Positions 45,455-55,498 of a DNA stretch of 64,000 bases are shown one piece after another; the first letter of the stretch is position 1, and each line of letters starts with the position of its first letter. Below the pieces are notes generated by a model. The model worked only from the letters and a program-made list of their open reading frames with translations. It was not told where the DNA came from and did no database searches. Position numbers and translations under genes: made by a program. The stretch is from Dyadobacter sp. UC 10 (GTDB taxonomy: Bacteria > Bacteroidota > Bacteroidia > Cytophagales > Spirosomataceae): positions 3,716,501-3,780,500 of the forward strand of contig NZ_VSRN01000001.1 of the NCBI RefSeq assembly GCF_008369915.1, read 5' to 3'.

Positions 45455-46033
45455 ATGAAAGCGCTGTCATTCATTTTATCGGGGTTTTTATTGTGCATTT
45501 CCTGCACTGACAAAGCCAAAGAAGAGGAAGCTGCCCGCGAAGCCAATCAGGAAAGGGATAAGAAAGCCATCACCGAAGTAATCGAAAACGAGACAAAATC
45601 CTTTTTTGCGAGAGACTATGATGCCTGGAAATCGAATTATGCACAAACCGACTATGCATTCCAGGCGTGGAGTAACGACGACGGTACCTTCGATTCAAAT
45701 GTCGGGTGGGAGGACATTAACAAACAAATAGGCAAATATATTGCGGATAATCCCGAGCCGGTTTCCAGCCACCCTATTGTGGAACGAAAAAATATGAAAT
45801 TCAAGTTTTTTGATGACGATGTGGCCTATCTGACCTGGGACCAGTTTAATAGTGACAAGCAGGAGAAAAACTTTCATCATAGTAAAGAGGTCAGATTGGT
45901 TGAAAAGATCGACGGACAGTGGAAAATCGTTTGTGTTTCAGCCTTTTGGGACTACAAACATCCAATCCCTGCGAGCCGGCTTCCGATGATCAAAAAGATT
46001 GCAAATGAAAGCAGGGGAAAAAATAAAATCTAG
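45455..46033 (+). CDS. NTF2-like (DUF4440-type) lipoprotein
   Basis: 192 residues. Lipoprotein signal (LLCISC, Cys17), then an NTF2/SnoaL-like alpha-beta cone: AITEVIENETKSFFARDYDAWKSNY, VGWEDINKQIGKY and VRLVEKIDGQWKIVCVSAFWDY. Such single-domain proteins bind small hydrophobic ligands or act as enzymes. No catalytic residue can be named. Two hairpins follow the gene. Confidence 0.8.
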   Translation: MKALSFILSGFLLCISCTDKAKEEEAAREANQERDKKAITEVIENETKSFFARDYDAWKSNYAQTDYAFQAWSNDDGTFDSNVGWEDINKQIGKYIADNPEPVSSHPIVERKNMKFKFFDDDVAYLTWDQFNSDKQEKNFHHSKEVRLVEKIDGQWKIVCVSAFWDYKHPIPASRLPMIKKIANESRGKNKI

Positions 46034-46071
46034 ATTTGCTGTAACCTTTCGAAACGTTCGCTTTTAAATTG

Positions 46072-46091
46072 GCTGTTCGGTAACGAACAGC
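46072..46091 (+). terminator. short hairpin after the NTF2-like gene
   Basis: GCTGTTCG paired with CGAACAGC around GTAA, 38 bases after the stop codon. No T run. Confidence 0.4.
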
Positions 46092-46165
46092 AGCAGGTAG
46101 GTTGAGACGTTTTATTTTAGCAGACAAAATTATTTTCAATTATTTGATAATCAGTAGTATATGTG

Positions 46166-46196
46166 GTGCCAAGTGTGAGCTTGGCACTGTGTTTTT
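46166..46196 (+). terminator. terminator upstream of the small exported gene
   Basis: GTGCCAAG paired with CTTGGCAC around a 6-base loop, then TGTGTTTTTAAA. It probably ends the NTF2-like transcript and lies 77 bases before the next start codon. Confidence 0.6.
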
Positions 46197-46272
46197 AAAT
46201 AGTGGCACATGCTTTTTTAGTTATAGGTCAACCATGCAGATGTATGGATCTAACTTTAAATAGCTATTAGCC

Positions 46273-46668
46273 ATGAAAATTTCAATCGTTTCAAACCTGT
46301 TCTGCGCTGTTGCGCTTACTTTGTCACTTGCATCATTTACAACTGACAAAAAGAAAAACCTGGAAGGCAAGGAAGCCAATGCAATATCCTTTGATGCTGG
46401 TCTGTATAAAATCTCCAATACAAACAAGGTCAGATTAGCAGTCAACAAAGATCCGAACGACAGGATCAGGGTTGTGGTAAAAGATAAAGCCGGAAATGTC
46501 TATTACTCTGAAATTTTCGACGAAGTCAATTCCAAGTACCGCCGGGTATTTAACCTTGACGAAATGCGTGACGGAACTTACTTTTTCGAGCTGCGGAATA
46601 GGAAAAATAAGCTGGTGAAGGAATTGCAGATAGAAAGCAATGTCGAAAAGGAGATTTCCCTGCAGTAA
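46273..46668 (+). CDS. small exported protein, Ig-like beta fold
   Basis: 131 residues. Signal peptide at 1-25 (ending LASFTTD). The mature part is a single beta sandwich: YKISNTNKVRLAVNKDPNDRIRVVVKDKAGNVYYSEIF, GTYFFELRNRKNKLVKELQIES. This layout, with a KxGNVxYxE strand, resembles T9SS-type C-terminal or DUF3244-like domains that occur as free small proteins in this phylum, but no export signal motif of the sorting domain is obvious. The function is unknown. Confidence 0.7.
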   Translation: MKISIVSNLFCAVALTLSLASFTTDKKKNLEGKEANAISFDAGLYKISNTNKVRLAVNKDPNDRIRVVVKDKAGNVYYSEIFDEVNSKYRRVFNLDEMRDGTYFFELRNRKNKLVKELQIESNVEKEISLQ

Positions 46669-46689
46669 TTCAAGACCCACCATGAATGC

Positions 46690-46716
46690 AAAAATCCCGG
46701 CCTGTCCGGGATTTTT
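46690..46716. terminator. bidirectional terminator
   Basis: Stem AAAAATCCCGG with CCGGGATTTTT around CCTGT, with A and T runs on both sides. It serves the plus-strand small exported gene and the minus-strand alkyltransferase-like gene. Confidence 0.88.
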
Positions 46717-46717
46717 G

Positions 46718-47074
46718 TTATAATAACTCTTTCTCTGGATCCCAGAAGCGTTCTTTCCAGTTCTGAATTCTATGGTTCATAACCGTAATTCCTTCATGCT
46801 CCAGTTTTTCCTGCATGGACGTCGGTGTTTCGAAAAGGGCCCTGGCGGTAAGTTCGCCCTGGCTATTTACAACGCGGTGAGCGGGGATGTCCGATTGCGT
46901 GTAACTGTTGCCCATTGCCCAGCCCACTATTCTCGCGCCTCTTTTATTACCTAGATATTTGGCAATTGCACCATAGGAAGTAGCCCGGCCGGCCGGTACC
47001 TGACGCACTACATCATACACATCATTGAAAAAAGCATTACCCTTTTTCATTTGCTCTTGCTTGCTGACGTTCAT
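46718..47074 (-). CDS. alkyltransferase-like (ATL) DNA-binding protein
   Basis: 118 residues, only the DNA-binding domain of the MGMT family. Where methyltransferases have PCHRV, this protein has PAHRV, with Ala65 at the catalytic cysteine position. ATL proteins bind O6-alkylguanine without repairing it and hand the lesion to nucleotide excision repair. The rest of the helix-turn-helix ([26 protein letters not shown]) is intact. Its 5' end overlaps the end of the DUF3109 gene by 38 bases, or by 14 if it starts at the ATG at 47050. Confidence 0.92.
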   Translation of the reverse strand: MNVSKQEQMKKGNAFFNDVYDVVRQVPAGRATSYGAIAKYLGNKRGARIVGWAMGNSYTQSDIPAHRVVNSQGELTARALFETPTSMQEKLEHEGITVMNHRIQNWKERFWDPEKELL

Positions 47075-47627
47075 CGATCTCTCGGCTTAGCTGACCGTAC
47101 CATTCAGTCCCATATGCGCGGATCAGAGGTTCTTTCAAAAATTGGTAAACAGGTACGCCTAATTGTTTGCCGAAGTCACAAGCAGGACTGCAAATAGACC
47201 AGCGATCATAGTTAAGCGCATGAAATTCGTCGTACTTAGTGACTCTAATCGGATATAAGTGACAGGAAATCGGTTTTTTATAACCGATCTTACCATCCAG
47301 ATAAGCAGCCTCAATACCACATTTCAATATACCTCTCTGATCATAAATAGCGTACGCACATTCTCGGCCGTTAATGATCGGAGTAACATGATCTCCATCC
47401 CAGTCTTTAGTAGAAGTACCCTGTTCGGCAATTGCTTTTTTACCTTCTTCAGAAAGATATGGTTCGACCATCGGATAAATTTCGCTTAGTACCGCCACTT
47501 CCTCTTCGTCAAGCGGAGCACCCGAATCTCCTTCTACACAGCAGGCACCTTTGCATTTGTCAAGGTTACAGACAAAGAGCTGGTCTTCAATATCGTCACT
47601 GATGCAGGTGTGGTCTATTAAAATCAT
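47037..47627 (-). CDS. DUF3109 family protein (Cys-rich, metal-site candidate)
   Basis: 196 residues with cysteines arranged as CISDD...[15 protein letters not shown], then [30 protein letters not shown] and [12 protein letters not shown]. This spacing is that of DUF3109 and resembles proteins with a zinc or iron-sulfur site (YkgJ-like). The function is unknown. It starts 10 bases after the LysM transglycosylase gene, which makes a cell-envelope or maturation link possible. Confidence 0.85.
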   Translation of the reverse strand: MILIDHTCISDDIEDQLFVCNLDKCKGACCVEGDSGAPLDEEEVAVLSEIYPMVEPYLSEEGKKAIAEQGTSTKDWDGDHVTPIINGRECAYAIYDQRGILKCGIEAAYLDGKIGYKKPISCHLYPIRVTKYDEFHALNYDRWSICSPACDFGKQLGVPVYQFLKEPLIRAYGTEWYGQLSREIDERQQARANEKG

Positions 47628-47637
47628 ATTCTTTTTG

Positions 47638-50097
47638 CTATTGCTGGGGTATTTTAAGCTTTTGTCCCACCATAACGCTGTTTCCCGACATATTGTTTAA
47701 TCTCTTAATATCATCAACGTTGGTGCGGTAAGTTTGAGCGATCCGGAACAGCGTCTCGCCGGCCATCACTGTGTGTGTCTGAGCAGCTCCACCAATATTT
47801 TGGTTGATGCGATCGTCTGCCGCAGCATTACCTGCTTCGCGTTTCACTCTCAATCTCTGGCCGGATTTTAATCTGTCAGAGTCGTCCAGATTATTCAATT
47901 CCAGGAGTTCTTTGATAGAAAGGCCATATGCTTTGGAAATGCTGTAATATGTTTGGCCGCCCTCGACCATATGAAATTCGCTTTCGGGATTTGCAGAACG
48001 TCTCGTTTCCTCTTTGATTTCCTCGGGAGTCCTGAAAGATTCGGCAGGTGCAGTGCGGGTTACAGCTATTTTTTCCGGAACAGCTTTTGTTGCCACGGGC
48101 TCTGCGCTAGCAACCGTTTCTTTACCCGTTTTGCTCACAATCAGTTTTTGCCCTGCACTGAGGCGGGTTCTGCTGCTGATATTGTTCAGTTCCAATAGCT
48201 CATGCAATGAAAGGTTGTATTTGCCTGCGATACCGAAATAGGTATCTCCCGAAACGACAGTATGCGTCCTGGCTTCTGCACCGGATCGGGCTGCATCTCT
48301 GGAAGCGCTTTCCTTCGCGGCGCGTTCTTCGGCAGCGGCCTTCTGACGGGCATATACGGAGGTTGAAGCGGTGCTCCGGGTTTCATTCGGGGTAATCACT
48401 TTGGAAGGTGAACCGGCTTTTGCAACGGGGCGCTCTTCCTCTGCAGCTTTGAAAGATCCATCTGCACCGTCTTGAGTAATGATCACAACTCGTTCATCAT
48501 TTTCCTGCATGGCCGGTTTTTTCGCGGCATCGACGGATTCAGTGGTCGCAACAGCCGGGGCTGTCGCGGCGGGTGCAGGTTTGGAGGTTATCGGCTCAGC
48601 TGCTCTGGTTTCAGTAGGAGCAGGTACGTCTGTTTTTTCGACGAGCACAGGTGTATACTTTTTCCGGCCGGACGGTTTTTCGGGAATTGTATTGGCTGCC
48701 GTTGCTGGTGCTTTTTCAGTTACAACCGCAATTACAGAGTCTTTCTTGGCCGGAGGAGTTGCCTGCGGCGGCGCAATGATCTCGATCGGTTGTTTTCTAG
48801 GACGTTTCTTGGTGAGGAACAATACCTGCCCGGTTTCAATAGGGTAGTTGCGGCTGGTAGTGCGGTTGTATTTCAAGAGATTTACCAGACGTACGCCGTA
48901 CTGCTGGGATACGCTGTGCCAGGTATCTCCCGGCCGGGCTGTATGGAAGGGCGTCGACGCTTTTTTATGCTTGCGTGCGAGGTAGTAAACTTTTCCGGGA
49001 ATAAGCGGCATCTCAGCCTGCATATCGTTGTACCGCATGAACTTAGGCATTTTTAGTCCACCGGATTTTGCAAGCGCTCTTGGCTTGGAGCCAGCAGAAG
49101 CCTCGATGCCTTTCAACCCATTAATTTCGTAAAAAGCAGGGTTTTGAGATGGTGGAGAGGTTCTTTTCAGGACCGGATAACCGGTGTCTTCATATACAGA
49201 AGCAACTGCGGTTTGCTGCGGAGGCAAAGATAATTTCTCCCGAACAGCAGCCACCTGTGCAACCGGTACAGGGATAGTGAGAAGATATTCACGGTCTGAA
49301 GGTATTTCACCATCAACCAGCCACCTGTTATAATTCTTGAGCTCTGCAGAAGCAATACCCAGGGAGCCTGCGACTTCGTCAAGCGTTTTGCCTTTACCGA
49401 AGTCCGATTCCATCAGTATAAATGTATTCGGAGATTTGTAGCGCTCTATGCCTGCTTCCAACGCAATTTTATGCGCAAAAAAACGGAGCATATAACGATC
49501 TGTCTTCGATGTCAGCGTCACTTCTCTGGCATAAGCCCAGCTTGCGGGAATGATCTTCTTTACACCGCCGGCACCCTGATAATAGGAGTAAAGCGTAGTA
49601 ACCCAGTTGTTGAACTGCTGATTATTCTTTTTAAGGTACCAGGCCGCTGCGTGCGTGGATGCGCTGATATTTTTTCGCTCGTCGATCGTATCGTCAACTC
49701 TTAGGTTCAGCTCGCGGGCGGTTTCCGGTTTGAACTGCCAGTAGCCGACTGCATTCGAAGTAGATACGACATCCGGGCGGAAAGAGCTTTCCTGGACTGC
49801 AAGGTATTTGAAATCAATAGGTACCTCTTCGTCCATTAATATCCCTTCCACAATCGGGAAATAAAGTATTGCCCGGTCCATTTTTTCCTCCCAAAACTTT
49901 TTATTGCCCATCAGGCTCTTAACATCTTCTTCGATGAGATTTTGCGCATTTCTGTCGAATTTGACGGTTATTCCGCCAAAAGAGACACTGGTTGGAATTT
50001 CCGGTATGCCCTGGGCAAAAACTACATTTGTCGCAGTTAGCGACAGAAGCAACGCGATTGTTAGGTACTTGATGTTGTTAATGAAAGTTCTGGCCAT
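47638..50097 (-). CDS. lytic transglycosylase with four LysM domains
   Basis: 819 residues. Signal peptide at 1-29 (ending VFAQ). The transglycosylase domain at about 80-230 has the catalytic Glu103 in [11 protein letters not shown] and the [16 protein letters not shown] motif. LysM domains lie at about 390-435, 610-655, 705-750 and 770-819, separated by long Ala/Pro/Thr/Lys linkers. MltD-like enzymes cut glycan strands, and LysM binds peptidoglycan. The minus-strand run continues on both sides with 10- and 30-base gaps. Confidence 0.93.
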   Translation of the reverse strand: MARTFINNIKYLTIALLLSLTATNVVFAQGIPEIPTSVSFGGITVKFDRNAQNLIEEDVKSLMGNKKFWEEKMDRAILYFPIVEGILMDEEVPIDFKYLAVQESSFRPDVVSTSNAVGYWQFKPETARELNLRVDDTIDERKNISASTHAAAWYLKKNNQQFNNWVTTLYSYYQGAGGVKKIIPASWAYAREVTLTSKTDRYMLRFFAHKIALEAGIERYKSPNTFILMESDFGKGKTLDEVAGSLGIASAELKNYNRWLVDGEIPSDREYLLTIPVPVAQVAAVREKLSLPPQQTAVASVYEDTGYPVLKRTSPPSQNPAFYEINGLKGIEASAGSKPRALAKSGGLKMPKFMRYNDMQAEMPLIPGKVYYLARKHKKASTPFHTARPGDTWHSVSQQYGVRLVNLLKYNRTTSRNYPIETGQVLFLTKKRPRKQPIEIIAPPQATPPAKKDSVIAVVTEKAPATAANTIPEKPSGRKKYTPVLVEKTDVPAPTETRAAEPITSKPAPAATAPAVATTESVDAAKKPAMQENDERVVIITQDGADGSFKAAEEERPVAKAGSPSKVITPNETRSTASTSVYARQKAAAEERAAKESASRDAARSGAEARTHTVVSGDTYFGIAGKYNLSLHELLELNNISSRTRLSAGQKLIVSKTGKETVASAEPVATKAVPEKIAVTRTAPAESFRTPEEIKEETRRSANPESEFHMVEGGQTYYSISKAYGLSIKELLELNNLDDSDRLKSGQRLRVKREAGNAAADDRINQNIGGAAQTHTVMAGETLFRIAQTYRTNVDDIKRLNNMSGNSVMVGQKLKIPQQ

Positions 50098-50127
50098 AAA
50101 TAATTGGTAAGTGGCTTACTGGTGTGC

Positions 50128-50769
50128 TTAAATTTTCTGAAGTATCATTAATCCGTCCCGGATTGGGAGCAGAACATTAGAAACGCGGCTGTCTTCCTGG
50201 ACCATTTTGTTAAAGTCCAGTAAGGCCTGGGTGTCTTTGTCTATCTTAACGCCCGGCTGAATTACTTTGCCGCTCCAAAGTACATTGTCGGCGATGATAA
50301 AACCGCCGCTTCTGACCTTTTCAAGACAAAGATTAAAATAAGATGAATAGTTAATTTTATCCGCATCAATGAAAACGAGGTCAAAGGTTTCTTGAAGCTC
50401 CGGCACAATGTCCATAGCATTCCCGATGATATATTTGATGGAGGCGGAGAAAGCGGTGCTGTTAAAGAAATTGCGGGTAAAGGTTTCGAGCTCTTCGTTG
50501 ATATCAATAGTGATGATTTTGCCCGCAGGCCTTAATCCTTCACACAGACACAAAGCAGAGTATCCGGTATAAGTGCCTATTTCCAATATCCGGTCGGGCC
50601 TGATCATTCTGGAAATCATGGATAAAAACCGGCCCTGTAAATGTCCTGAGAGCATGCGAGGGTTGAGAATGTTGGCGTGGGTCTCGCGATTCAAAGACCT
50701 CAGCAATTCACTCTCATTTTCCGTATGCAGCACGGAATACTCCTCTATTTCCTCTGCCAAAAACTTCAT
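50128..50769 (-). CDS. O-methyltransferase (class I, COMT-like)
   Basis: 213 residues. SAM-binding motif ILEIGTYTGYSALCLCEGL, acidic pocket residue in IITIDINEE, and metal-binding DLVFIDADKINY with NVLWSGKV, as in caffeoyl-CoA-type and bacterial catechol O-methyltransferases. Acceptor unknown. Its place between rfbA and the LysM transglycosylase suggests an envelope or capsule substrate, which is an inference from context only. Confidence 0.9.
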   Translation of the reverse strand: MKFLAEEIEEYSVLHTENESELLRSLNRETHANILNPRMLSGHLQGRFLSMISRMIRPDRILEIGTYTGYSALCLCEGLRPAGKIITIDINEELETFTRNFFNSTAFSASIKYIIGNAMDIVPELQETFDLVFIDADKINYSSYFNLCLEKVRSGGFIIADNVLWSGKVIQPGVKIDKDTQALLDFNKMVQEDSRVSNVLLPIRDGLMILQKI

Positions 50770-50802
50770 TTATATCGTCCGGACAAAAGCAATACCGGCT
50801 TT

Positions 50803-51669
50803 TCAGCCGTTTGCGATAATGCGTTCAAGATAGGTACCATATCCACTTTTAACGAGTGGCTTGGCGATTTCATGTAATTGCTCTGCATTAATAAAGCCCA
50901 TTCTGTAAGCGATCTCCTCAATGCAACCCACCTTTAAGCCCTGACGCTCCTCAATAACCTGGACAAACTGCCCGGCCTGCATCAAGGACTGGAAAGTACC
51001 AGTATCGAGCCAGGCGGTTCCTCTGTTGAGTACACCTACTTTTAATTTGCCACGTTCAAGGTATACCCGGTTAACGTCTGTAATTTCAAGTTCTCCGCGC
51101 GGGGAAGGTGGTATTGTTTTCGCAATCTCTACGACATCATTATCGTAAAAGTATAAACCCGGTACTGCGTAGTTTGATTTGGGCGTAACAGGTTTTTCCT
51201 CGATCGACAGCACATTATTTGATTTGTCAAATTCCACAACGCCATAACGTTCCGGGTCATGTACCTGATATGCGAAAATCACACCGCCATCAGGATCGTT
51301 GTTGGATTGCAGCAAATGAGATAGTCCTGAACCGTAGAAAATGTTATCTCCTAATATCAGTGCAACTTTATCATCCCCTATAAACTCTTCCCCGATAATA
51401 AACGCCTGTGCAAGTCCGTCCGGGCTTGGCTGTACGGCATAGGTGAACTCGCATCCCAGCCTGCTTCCGTCGCCCAGCAACTTTTCGAAATGCGGCAGAT
51501 CGTGCGGTGTTGAAATGATTAGTATTTCCCGTATTCCCGCCAGCATTAAGATGGAGAGGGGGTAGTAAATCATCGGCTTGTCGTAAACAGGCATAAGCTG
51601 TTTGCTCACCGCCAGTGTCAATGGATGCAATCTTGTTCCGGAACCGCCGGCCAATATAATGCCTTTCAT
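50803..51669 (-). CDS. rfbA: glucose-1-phosphate thymidylyltransferase
   Basis: 288 residues. Nucleotide-binding loop [34 protein letters not shown] and the sugar-binding EEKP segment. It makes dTDP-glucose, first step of dTDP-rhamnose and other deoxysugars. It is followed by the O-methyltransferase gene after 33 bases and preceded by rfbB by 42 bases. rfbC and rfbD are not in the window. Confidence 0.97.
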   Translation of the reverse strand: MKGIILAGGSGTRLHPLTLAVSKQLMPVYDKPMIYYPLSILMLAGIREILIISTPHDLPHFEKLLGDGSRLGCEFTYAVQPSPDGLAQAFIIGEEFIGDDKVALILGDNIFYGSGLSHLLQSNNDPDGGVIFAYQVHDPERYGVVEFDKSNNVLSIEEKPVTPKSNYAVPGLYFYDNDVVEIAKTIPPSPRGELEITDVNRVYLERGKLKVGVLNRGTAWLDTGTFQSLMQAGQFVQVIEERQGLKVGCIEEIAYRMGFINAEQLHEIAKPLVKSGYGTYLERIIANG

Positions 51670-51711
51670 AAATTTTAATTCTTTGTGGAACGATGAATAT
51701 CTTCCTTTGGA

Positions 51712-52767
51712 CTATCTGTCCGAATACATTTCGCTGTAATATTTCTGATATGAGCCCGAAGTTACATTATTCAGCCATTCCTCATTCTGAAGATACCAGT
51801 CTACCGTTCTCTCCAGACCTTCGGCAAATTGAAGTGAGGGTTTCCAACCCAGCTCGTTCGAGAGCTTCGTTGCGTCGATCGCATAACGCAGGTCGTGACC
51901 GGCACGATCGGTAACGTAGGTGATCTGCTTTTCTGTCTCTCCCGCCTCACGGCCCAGTTTTTTGTCCATAATAGCGCACAGCAGCAGTACAAGATCAATG
52001 TTTTTCCATTCGTTGTGCCCGCCGATGTTATAGGTTTCGCCATTCAGGCCATCATGAAAAATTACATCGATCGCTCTTGCGTGATCTTCTACAAAAAGCC
52101 AGTCCCGGATATTTTCCCCTTTTCCATATACCGGAAGCGGTTTTTTCTGAATGATATTGTGGATCATCAGCGGTATCAGCTTTTCCGGGAAATGGTTCGG
52201 TCCGTAATTATTGGAGCAATTCGAAATGACAACAGGAAGCTTGTAAGTGTTATGGTAAGCCCTCACAAAATGGTCCGACGACGCTTTGGAAGCCGAATAA
52301 GGCGACCGCGGGTCGTAACTGGTTGTTTCAACAAAGAAAGTGCCAGGATCATGCAGTTCGCCGTAGACTTCATCCGTCGATACGTGGTAGAAGCGGTGGT
52401 TGGCGAGGTCATCCTTCCATGCTTTTTTTGCAGAGTTCAGCAGATTTACAGTTCCAACCACATTGGTCATCACAAATGACATCGGGTCAGAAATCGACCT
52501 GTCTACGTGACTTTCAGCAGCCAGATGTATCACGCCGTAAAAGTCATTTTCGCTAAAAAGCTTTTCAATGAAATCGGCGTCGACAATATCTCCTTTTACA
52601 AATGTATAATTAGGTGCATTCTCAATATCGCGGAGGTTTTCAAGGTTTCCTGCGTATGTCAGCGCATCCAGATTGAATATATGATAATCCGGATGTGAAG
52701 TTACAAAGCGGCGTACAACGTGAGAGCCGATAAAACCGGCACCACCTGTGATCAAGATCTTTTTCAT
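51712..52767 (-). CDS. rfbB: dTDP-glucose 4,6-dehydratase
   Basis: 351 residues. NAD motif GGAGFIGSHV, the catalytic triad region STDEVYGEL with TSYDPRSPYSASKASSDHFV (YxxxK), and NIGGHNEW near the C-terminus. It forms dTDP-4-keto-6-deoxyglucose. Its start codon abuts the stop codon of galE with no spacer, so the two are tightly coupled. Confidence 0.97.
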   Translation of the reverse strand: MKKILITGGAGFIGSHVVRRFVTSHPDYHIFNLDALTYAGNLENLRDIENAPNYTFVKGDIVDADFIEKLFSENDFYGVIHLAAESHVDRSISDPMSFVMTNVVGTVNLLNSAKKAWKDDLANHRFYHVSTDEVYGELHDPGTFFVETTSYDPRSPYSASKASSDHFVRAYHNTYKLPVVISNCSNNYGPNHFPEKLIPLMIHNIIQKKPLPVYGKGENIRDWLFVEDHARAIDVIFHDGLNGETYNIGGHNEWKNIDLVLLLCAIMDKKLGREAGETEKQITYVTDRAGHDLRYAIDATKLSNELGWKPSLQFAEGLERTVDWYLQNEEWLNNVTSGSYQKYYSEMYSDR

Positions 52768-53781
52768 TTATTCAGCTGTTATTTTTAATTGCCAGTTCCA
52801 GGCGTCGCGAAGTGCTTCGGCCATGGTTTTCTCGGCACGCCATTTCATCACATTATTTACTTTATCCGACTGAGCGTAAATTTTCTCAATATCCCCCTCA
52901 CGGCGCGGCCCGATCGTATAGTTTAGTTTTAGGCCGTTTACCTGCTCGAAAGTGTTGATCAATTCCAATACCGTATACCCTTCGCCTGTTCCTACATTGA
53001 AAACATCGTAGTAATCAGGGCTTTCTGAATTCAGGAGCTCCAGCGCTTTTACGTGCGCTTTTGCAAGATCAACCACGTGGATGAAATCGCGGATACAGGT
53101 ACCATCGGAGGTGTCGTAGTCGCTCCCGAAAACGGTGAGGGATTTGCGGAGGCCTGCGGCTGTTTGGGTAATAAAAGGTACCAGGTTACTTGGCACGCCG
53201 TTGGGAAGCTCCCCGATAAGTGAAGATTCGTGGGCTCCGATCGGATTAAAGTAACGGAGGGATATTGCCTTTACGCCAGGCTTTGCATATATGAAGTCGC
53301 GGATAATATCTTCACCGATTGCCTTGGTATTTCCGTAAGGCGAATTGGCCGGTTTTCGTGGGGTAGATTCAGTAACCGGAATTGCGTCGGGCTGGCCGTA
53401 AACTGTACAGGAAGAAGAGAATACGAAATTTGGTACATTAAATTCCGCCATTGCCCTTAACAGGACCATTAAAGATATCAGGTTGTTTTCGTAGTAATTA
53501 AGCGGCTTTTCTACCGATTCCCCCACTGCTTTATAAGCTGCAAAATGGATTACTCCGTCAAAACGCTCCTTTGCAAACAGCTCGCGTATTTTCTCTGAAT
53601 CATTACAGTCAATCTCATAAAAAGGAAAATCCTTGCCGGAAATTTGCTTTATACCTTCGAGAACATCCCGATTTGAATTGTACAGATTATCTATGATGAC
53701 GGGTTCAAACCCTGCTTTGTCCAATTCAACAACAGTGTGGGAGCCTATGAACCCGGCTCCTCCGGTAACAAGAATCTTCAT
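52768..53781 (-). CDS. galE: UDP-glucose 4-epimerase
   Basis: 337 residues from the ATG at 53781; a TTG two codons upstream (53787) is less likely. NAD motif GGAGFIGSHTVV, the active site SSSCTVYGQPD with the SPYGNTKAIGED tyrosine and lysine, and the NVGTGEGYTVLELI region. It interconverts UDP-glucose and UDP-galactose. It heads the minus-strand run galE-rfbB-rfbA-O-methyltransferase-LysM. Confidence 0.96.
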   Translation of the reverse strand: MKILVTGGAGFIGSHTVVELDKAGFEPVIIDNLYNSNRDVLEGIKQISGKDFPFYEIDCNDSEKIRELFAKERFDGVIHFAAYKAVGESVEKPLNYYENNLISLMVLLRAMAEFNVPNFVFSSSCTVYGQPDAIPVTESTPRKPANSPYGNTKAIGEDIIRDFIYAKPGVKAISLRYFNPIGAHESSLIGELPNGVPSNLVPFITQTAAGLRKSLTVFGSDYDTSDGTCIRDFIHVVDLAKAHVKALELLNSESPDYYDVFNVGTGEGYTVLELINTFEQVNGLKLNYTIGPRREGDIEKIYAQSDKVNNVMKWRAEKTMAEALRDAWNWQLKITAE

Positions 53782-53977
53782 GCCCAAAATCTCAATTTTT
53801 AAAGAATATCGTGAACTAAATGCCTGCCCAAATGCCTCAAATTATGCAATACAAAGGAATTTAGGATATGATAACTATCAAGAATGACTGTAAGGGGGCG
53901 TAATTTTTTCCCGGGCAAAAGTAGAAAATTTGACTTCCATAAAAAAAAAATGTTTTTATTTATCCGTTGGTAGTAAA

Positions 53978-54844
53978 ATGCAGATTTTGAGGAAAATGAA
54001 CAAGAAAGAAATCAAAGCACTGATATCCTTGCTTGATGATGAAGATCATGAAGTGAGTCAGCACGTTGAGGAAAAAATTCTGTCATTGGGGGGGAATGTT
54101 ATACCTTTTTTGGAGAATGAGTGGGAGGAAAGCTTCAATCCCATTGTGCAGCGGAAAATAGAAGAACTGATCCACGAGCTGCAGCTCAGCATCATGATTG
54201 AACGGTTACAGGCCTGGAAAAACGGCGGTGCGCTCGATCTCCTGGAAGGAATGTGGATCATCGCAACTTACCACTATCCCGACCTGTCTATCGAAAAGCT
54301 GAAAGCCACAATCGAACAGCTTTATTACGATATCTGGATACAGTTTCAGGAGGAGATGAATGCGGTAGATCAGATCAAACGAATTAATAGTCTGTTTTTT
54401 GGGACGATGAATTTTGCGGCTAACACCAAAAATTTTCATTCTCCTTCCAATTCGATGATCAATGTGGTTCTGGAAAGCCGGCGTGGTAACCCGATCACAC
54501 TTTGCGTGATCTATTTGCTGGTCGCAAGAAAATTGGGATTGCCTGTTTACGGGGTAAATCTTCCTAATCTTTTCGTCCTCACTTATAAAAATGACAATAC
54601 CCAGTTTTACATCAATGTATTCAACAGGGGTATCATTTTTTCAAAAACGGATATCGACCATTATATCGCGCAACTCAATATTAAATCGAAGGAGATATTT
54701 TATCAGCCCTGCACCAACCTTGAAATCGTGCAGCGCGTACTTCGCAATCTGATTTTGTCTTACGAAAAAACGAGTGAGCAGGACAAGATCAGGGAGATCG
54801 AGAAGATCCTGAAATCTACGCTCGATGATATGGAGGATAACTAA
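53978..54844 (+). CDS. transglutaminase-like (SirB1/Transglut_core2) protein
   Basis: About 289 residues from the ATG at 53978; the ATG at 53996 and a TTG at 53930 are alternatives. The first 90 residues are helical and charged with repeated DEDHEVSQHVEEKIL and IVQRKIEELIHEL units, like HEAT repeats. Residues about 165-270 hold the SirB1-type core: SMINVVLESRRGNPITLCVIYLLVARKLGLPVYGVNLP. The catalytic role in this group is unproven. It ends 1 base before the stop codon of the convergent phosphopantetheinyl transferase gene. Confidence 0.8.
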   Translation: MQILRKMNKKEIKALISLLDDEDHEVSQHVEEKILSLGGNVIPFLENEWEESFNPIVQRKIEELIHELQLSIMIERLQAWKNGGALDLLEGMWIIATYHYPDLSIEKLKATIEQLYYDIWIQFQEEMNAVDQIKRINSLFFGTMNFAANTKNFHSPSNSMINVVLESRRGNPITLCVIYLLVARKLGLPVYGVNLPNLFVLTYKNDNTQFYINVFNRGIIFSKTDIDHYIAQLNIKSKEIFYQPCTNLEIVQRVLRNLILSYEKTSEQDKIREIEKILKSTLDDMEDN

Positions 54845-54845
54845 G

Positions 54846-55475
54846 TCACAGGGCGATGGCGAGGCAATGCCCGTCAAACCATCTGACATGGATATTTGAG
54901 TCGAGAATTAGATCTTCATCTGTGAGTTTCCCGCTCACCATTTCGTTTTCGGCCGGGAAAGGAAATATGAAAATAGATTCTTTGAAGCTGATCTTTTTTT
55001 TGCCGTACATTTTATAAAGCGCCTCTTTGGCACACCAGTACACGCTCAGGCGCGAAAGCTCGTTATCAGCGTGTTCAAACTCGCTGACAGAAAGGTATTT
55101 ATTTGCAGTGCGCTGCAGTTTGGGATCACTTTTTTCCATATCAATTCCTACTGCAGCGACTGGATTGATAGCCACGGCTACATATTCAAATGTGTGCGTG
55201 ATAGAAATGTGTGAATCGTTGTTTACCAGAAAAGCCTTTCCATGCTGGTCTTTGTGCAAACCCGCATAAGCAATTCCAAATTGCTCGACGAGCGTTTTAA
55301 TGAGCATTCTGCTGGCCAGCCACTCGCGGATTTTCTGTGGGTGGGAGATGTTGTTCAACTCTTCGGCATTGAACCCGCCGCCAAGGTTTTCACGAAGCTC
55401 CGATTCCGTTTCGGTCAGTTTCCATAATAGCAGGGTGCAAGTTTCCCCGATCCTTTCGGAATGAACGAGCGGCAT
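54846..55475 (-). CDS. 4'-phosphopantetheinyl transferase
   Basis: 209 residues, Sfp-type half-repeat pair. Mg- and CoA-binding motifs are VGIDMEKSDPKL and YWCAKEALYKMYGKKKISFKE. It moves 4'-phosphopantetheine from CoA to acyl or peptidyl carrier proteins. No carrier protein or polyketide gene is in the window, so the partner must be elsewhere (fatty acid synthase or secondary metabolism). Confidence 0.92.
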   Translation of the reverse strand: MPLVHSERIGETCTLLLWKLTETESELRENLGGGFNAEELNNISHPQKIREWLASRMLIKTLVEQFGIAYAGLHKDQHGKAFLVNNDSHISITHTFEYVAVAINPVAAVGIDMEKSDPKLQRTANKYLSVSEFEHADNELSRLSVYWCAKEALYKMYGKKKISFKESIFIFPFPAENEMVSGKLTDEDLILDSNIHVRWFDGHCLAIAL

Positions 55476-55498
55476 AGTTATTCTGTTTAAATCGGAAT

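Noticed and set aside
48472..49056. Open frames opposite the LysM transglycosylase linkers
   Set aside because: The low-complexity Ala/Pro/Thr linkers give stop-free antisense frames of Gly/Arg/Cys-rich, non-protein-like composition.
51895..52479. Plus-strand open frame opposite rfbB
   Set aside because: Antisense shadow of a clear dTDP-glucose dehydratase.
53978..54844. Loss of catalytic residues in the transglutaminase-like protein
   Set aside because: SirB1-group proteins vary at these positions, so a missing residue cannot be claimed from one sequence.
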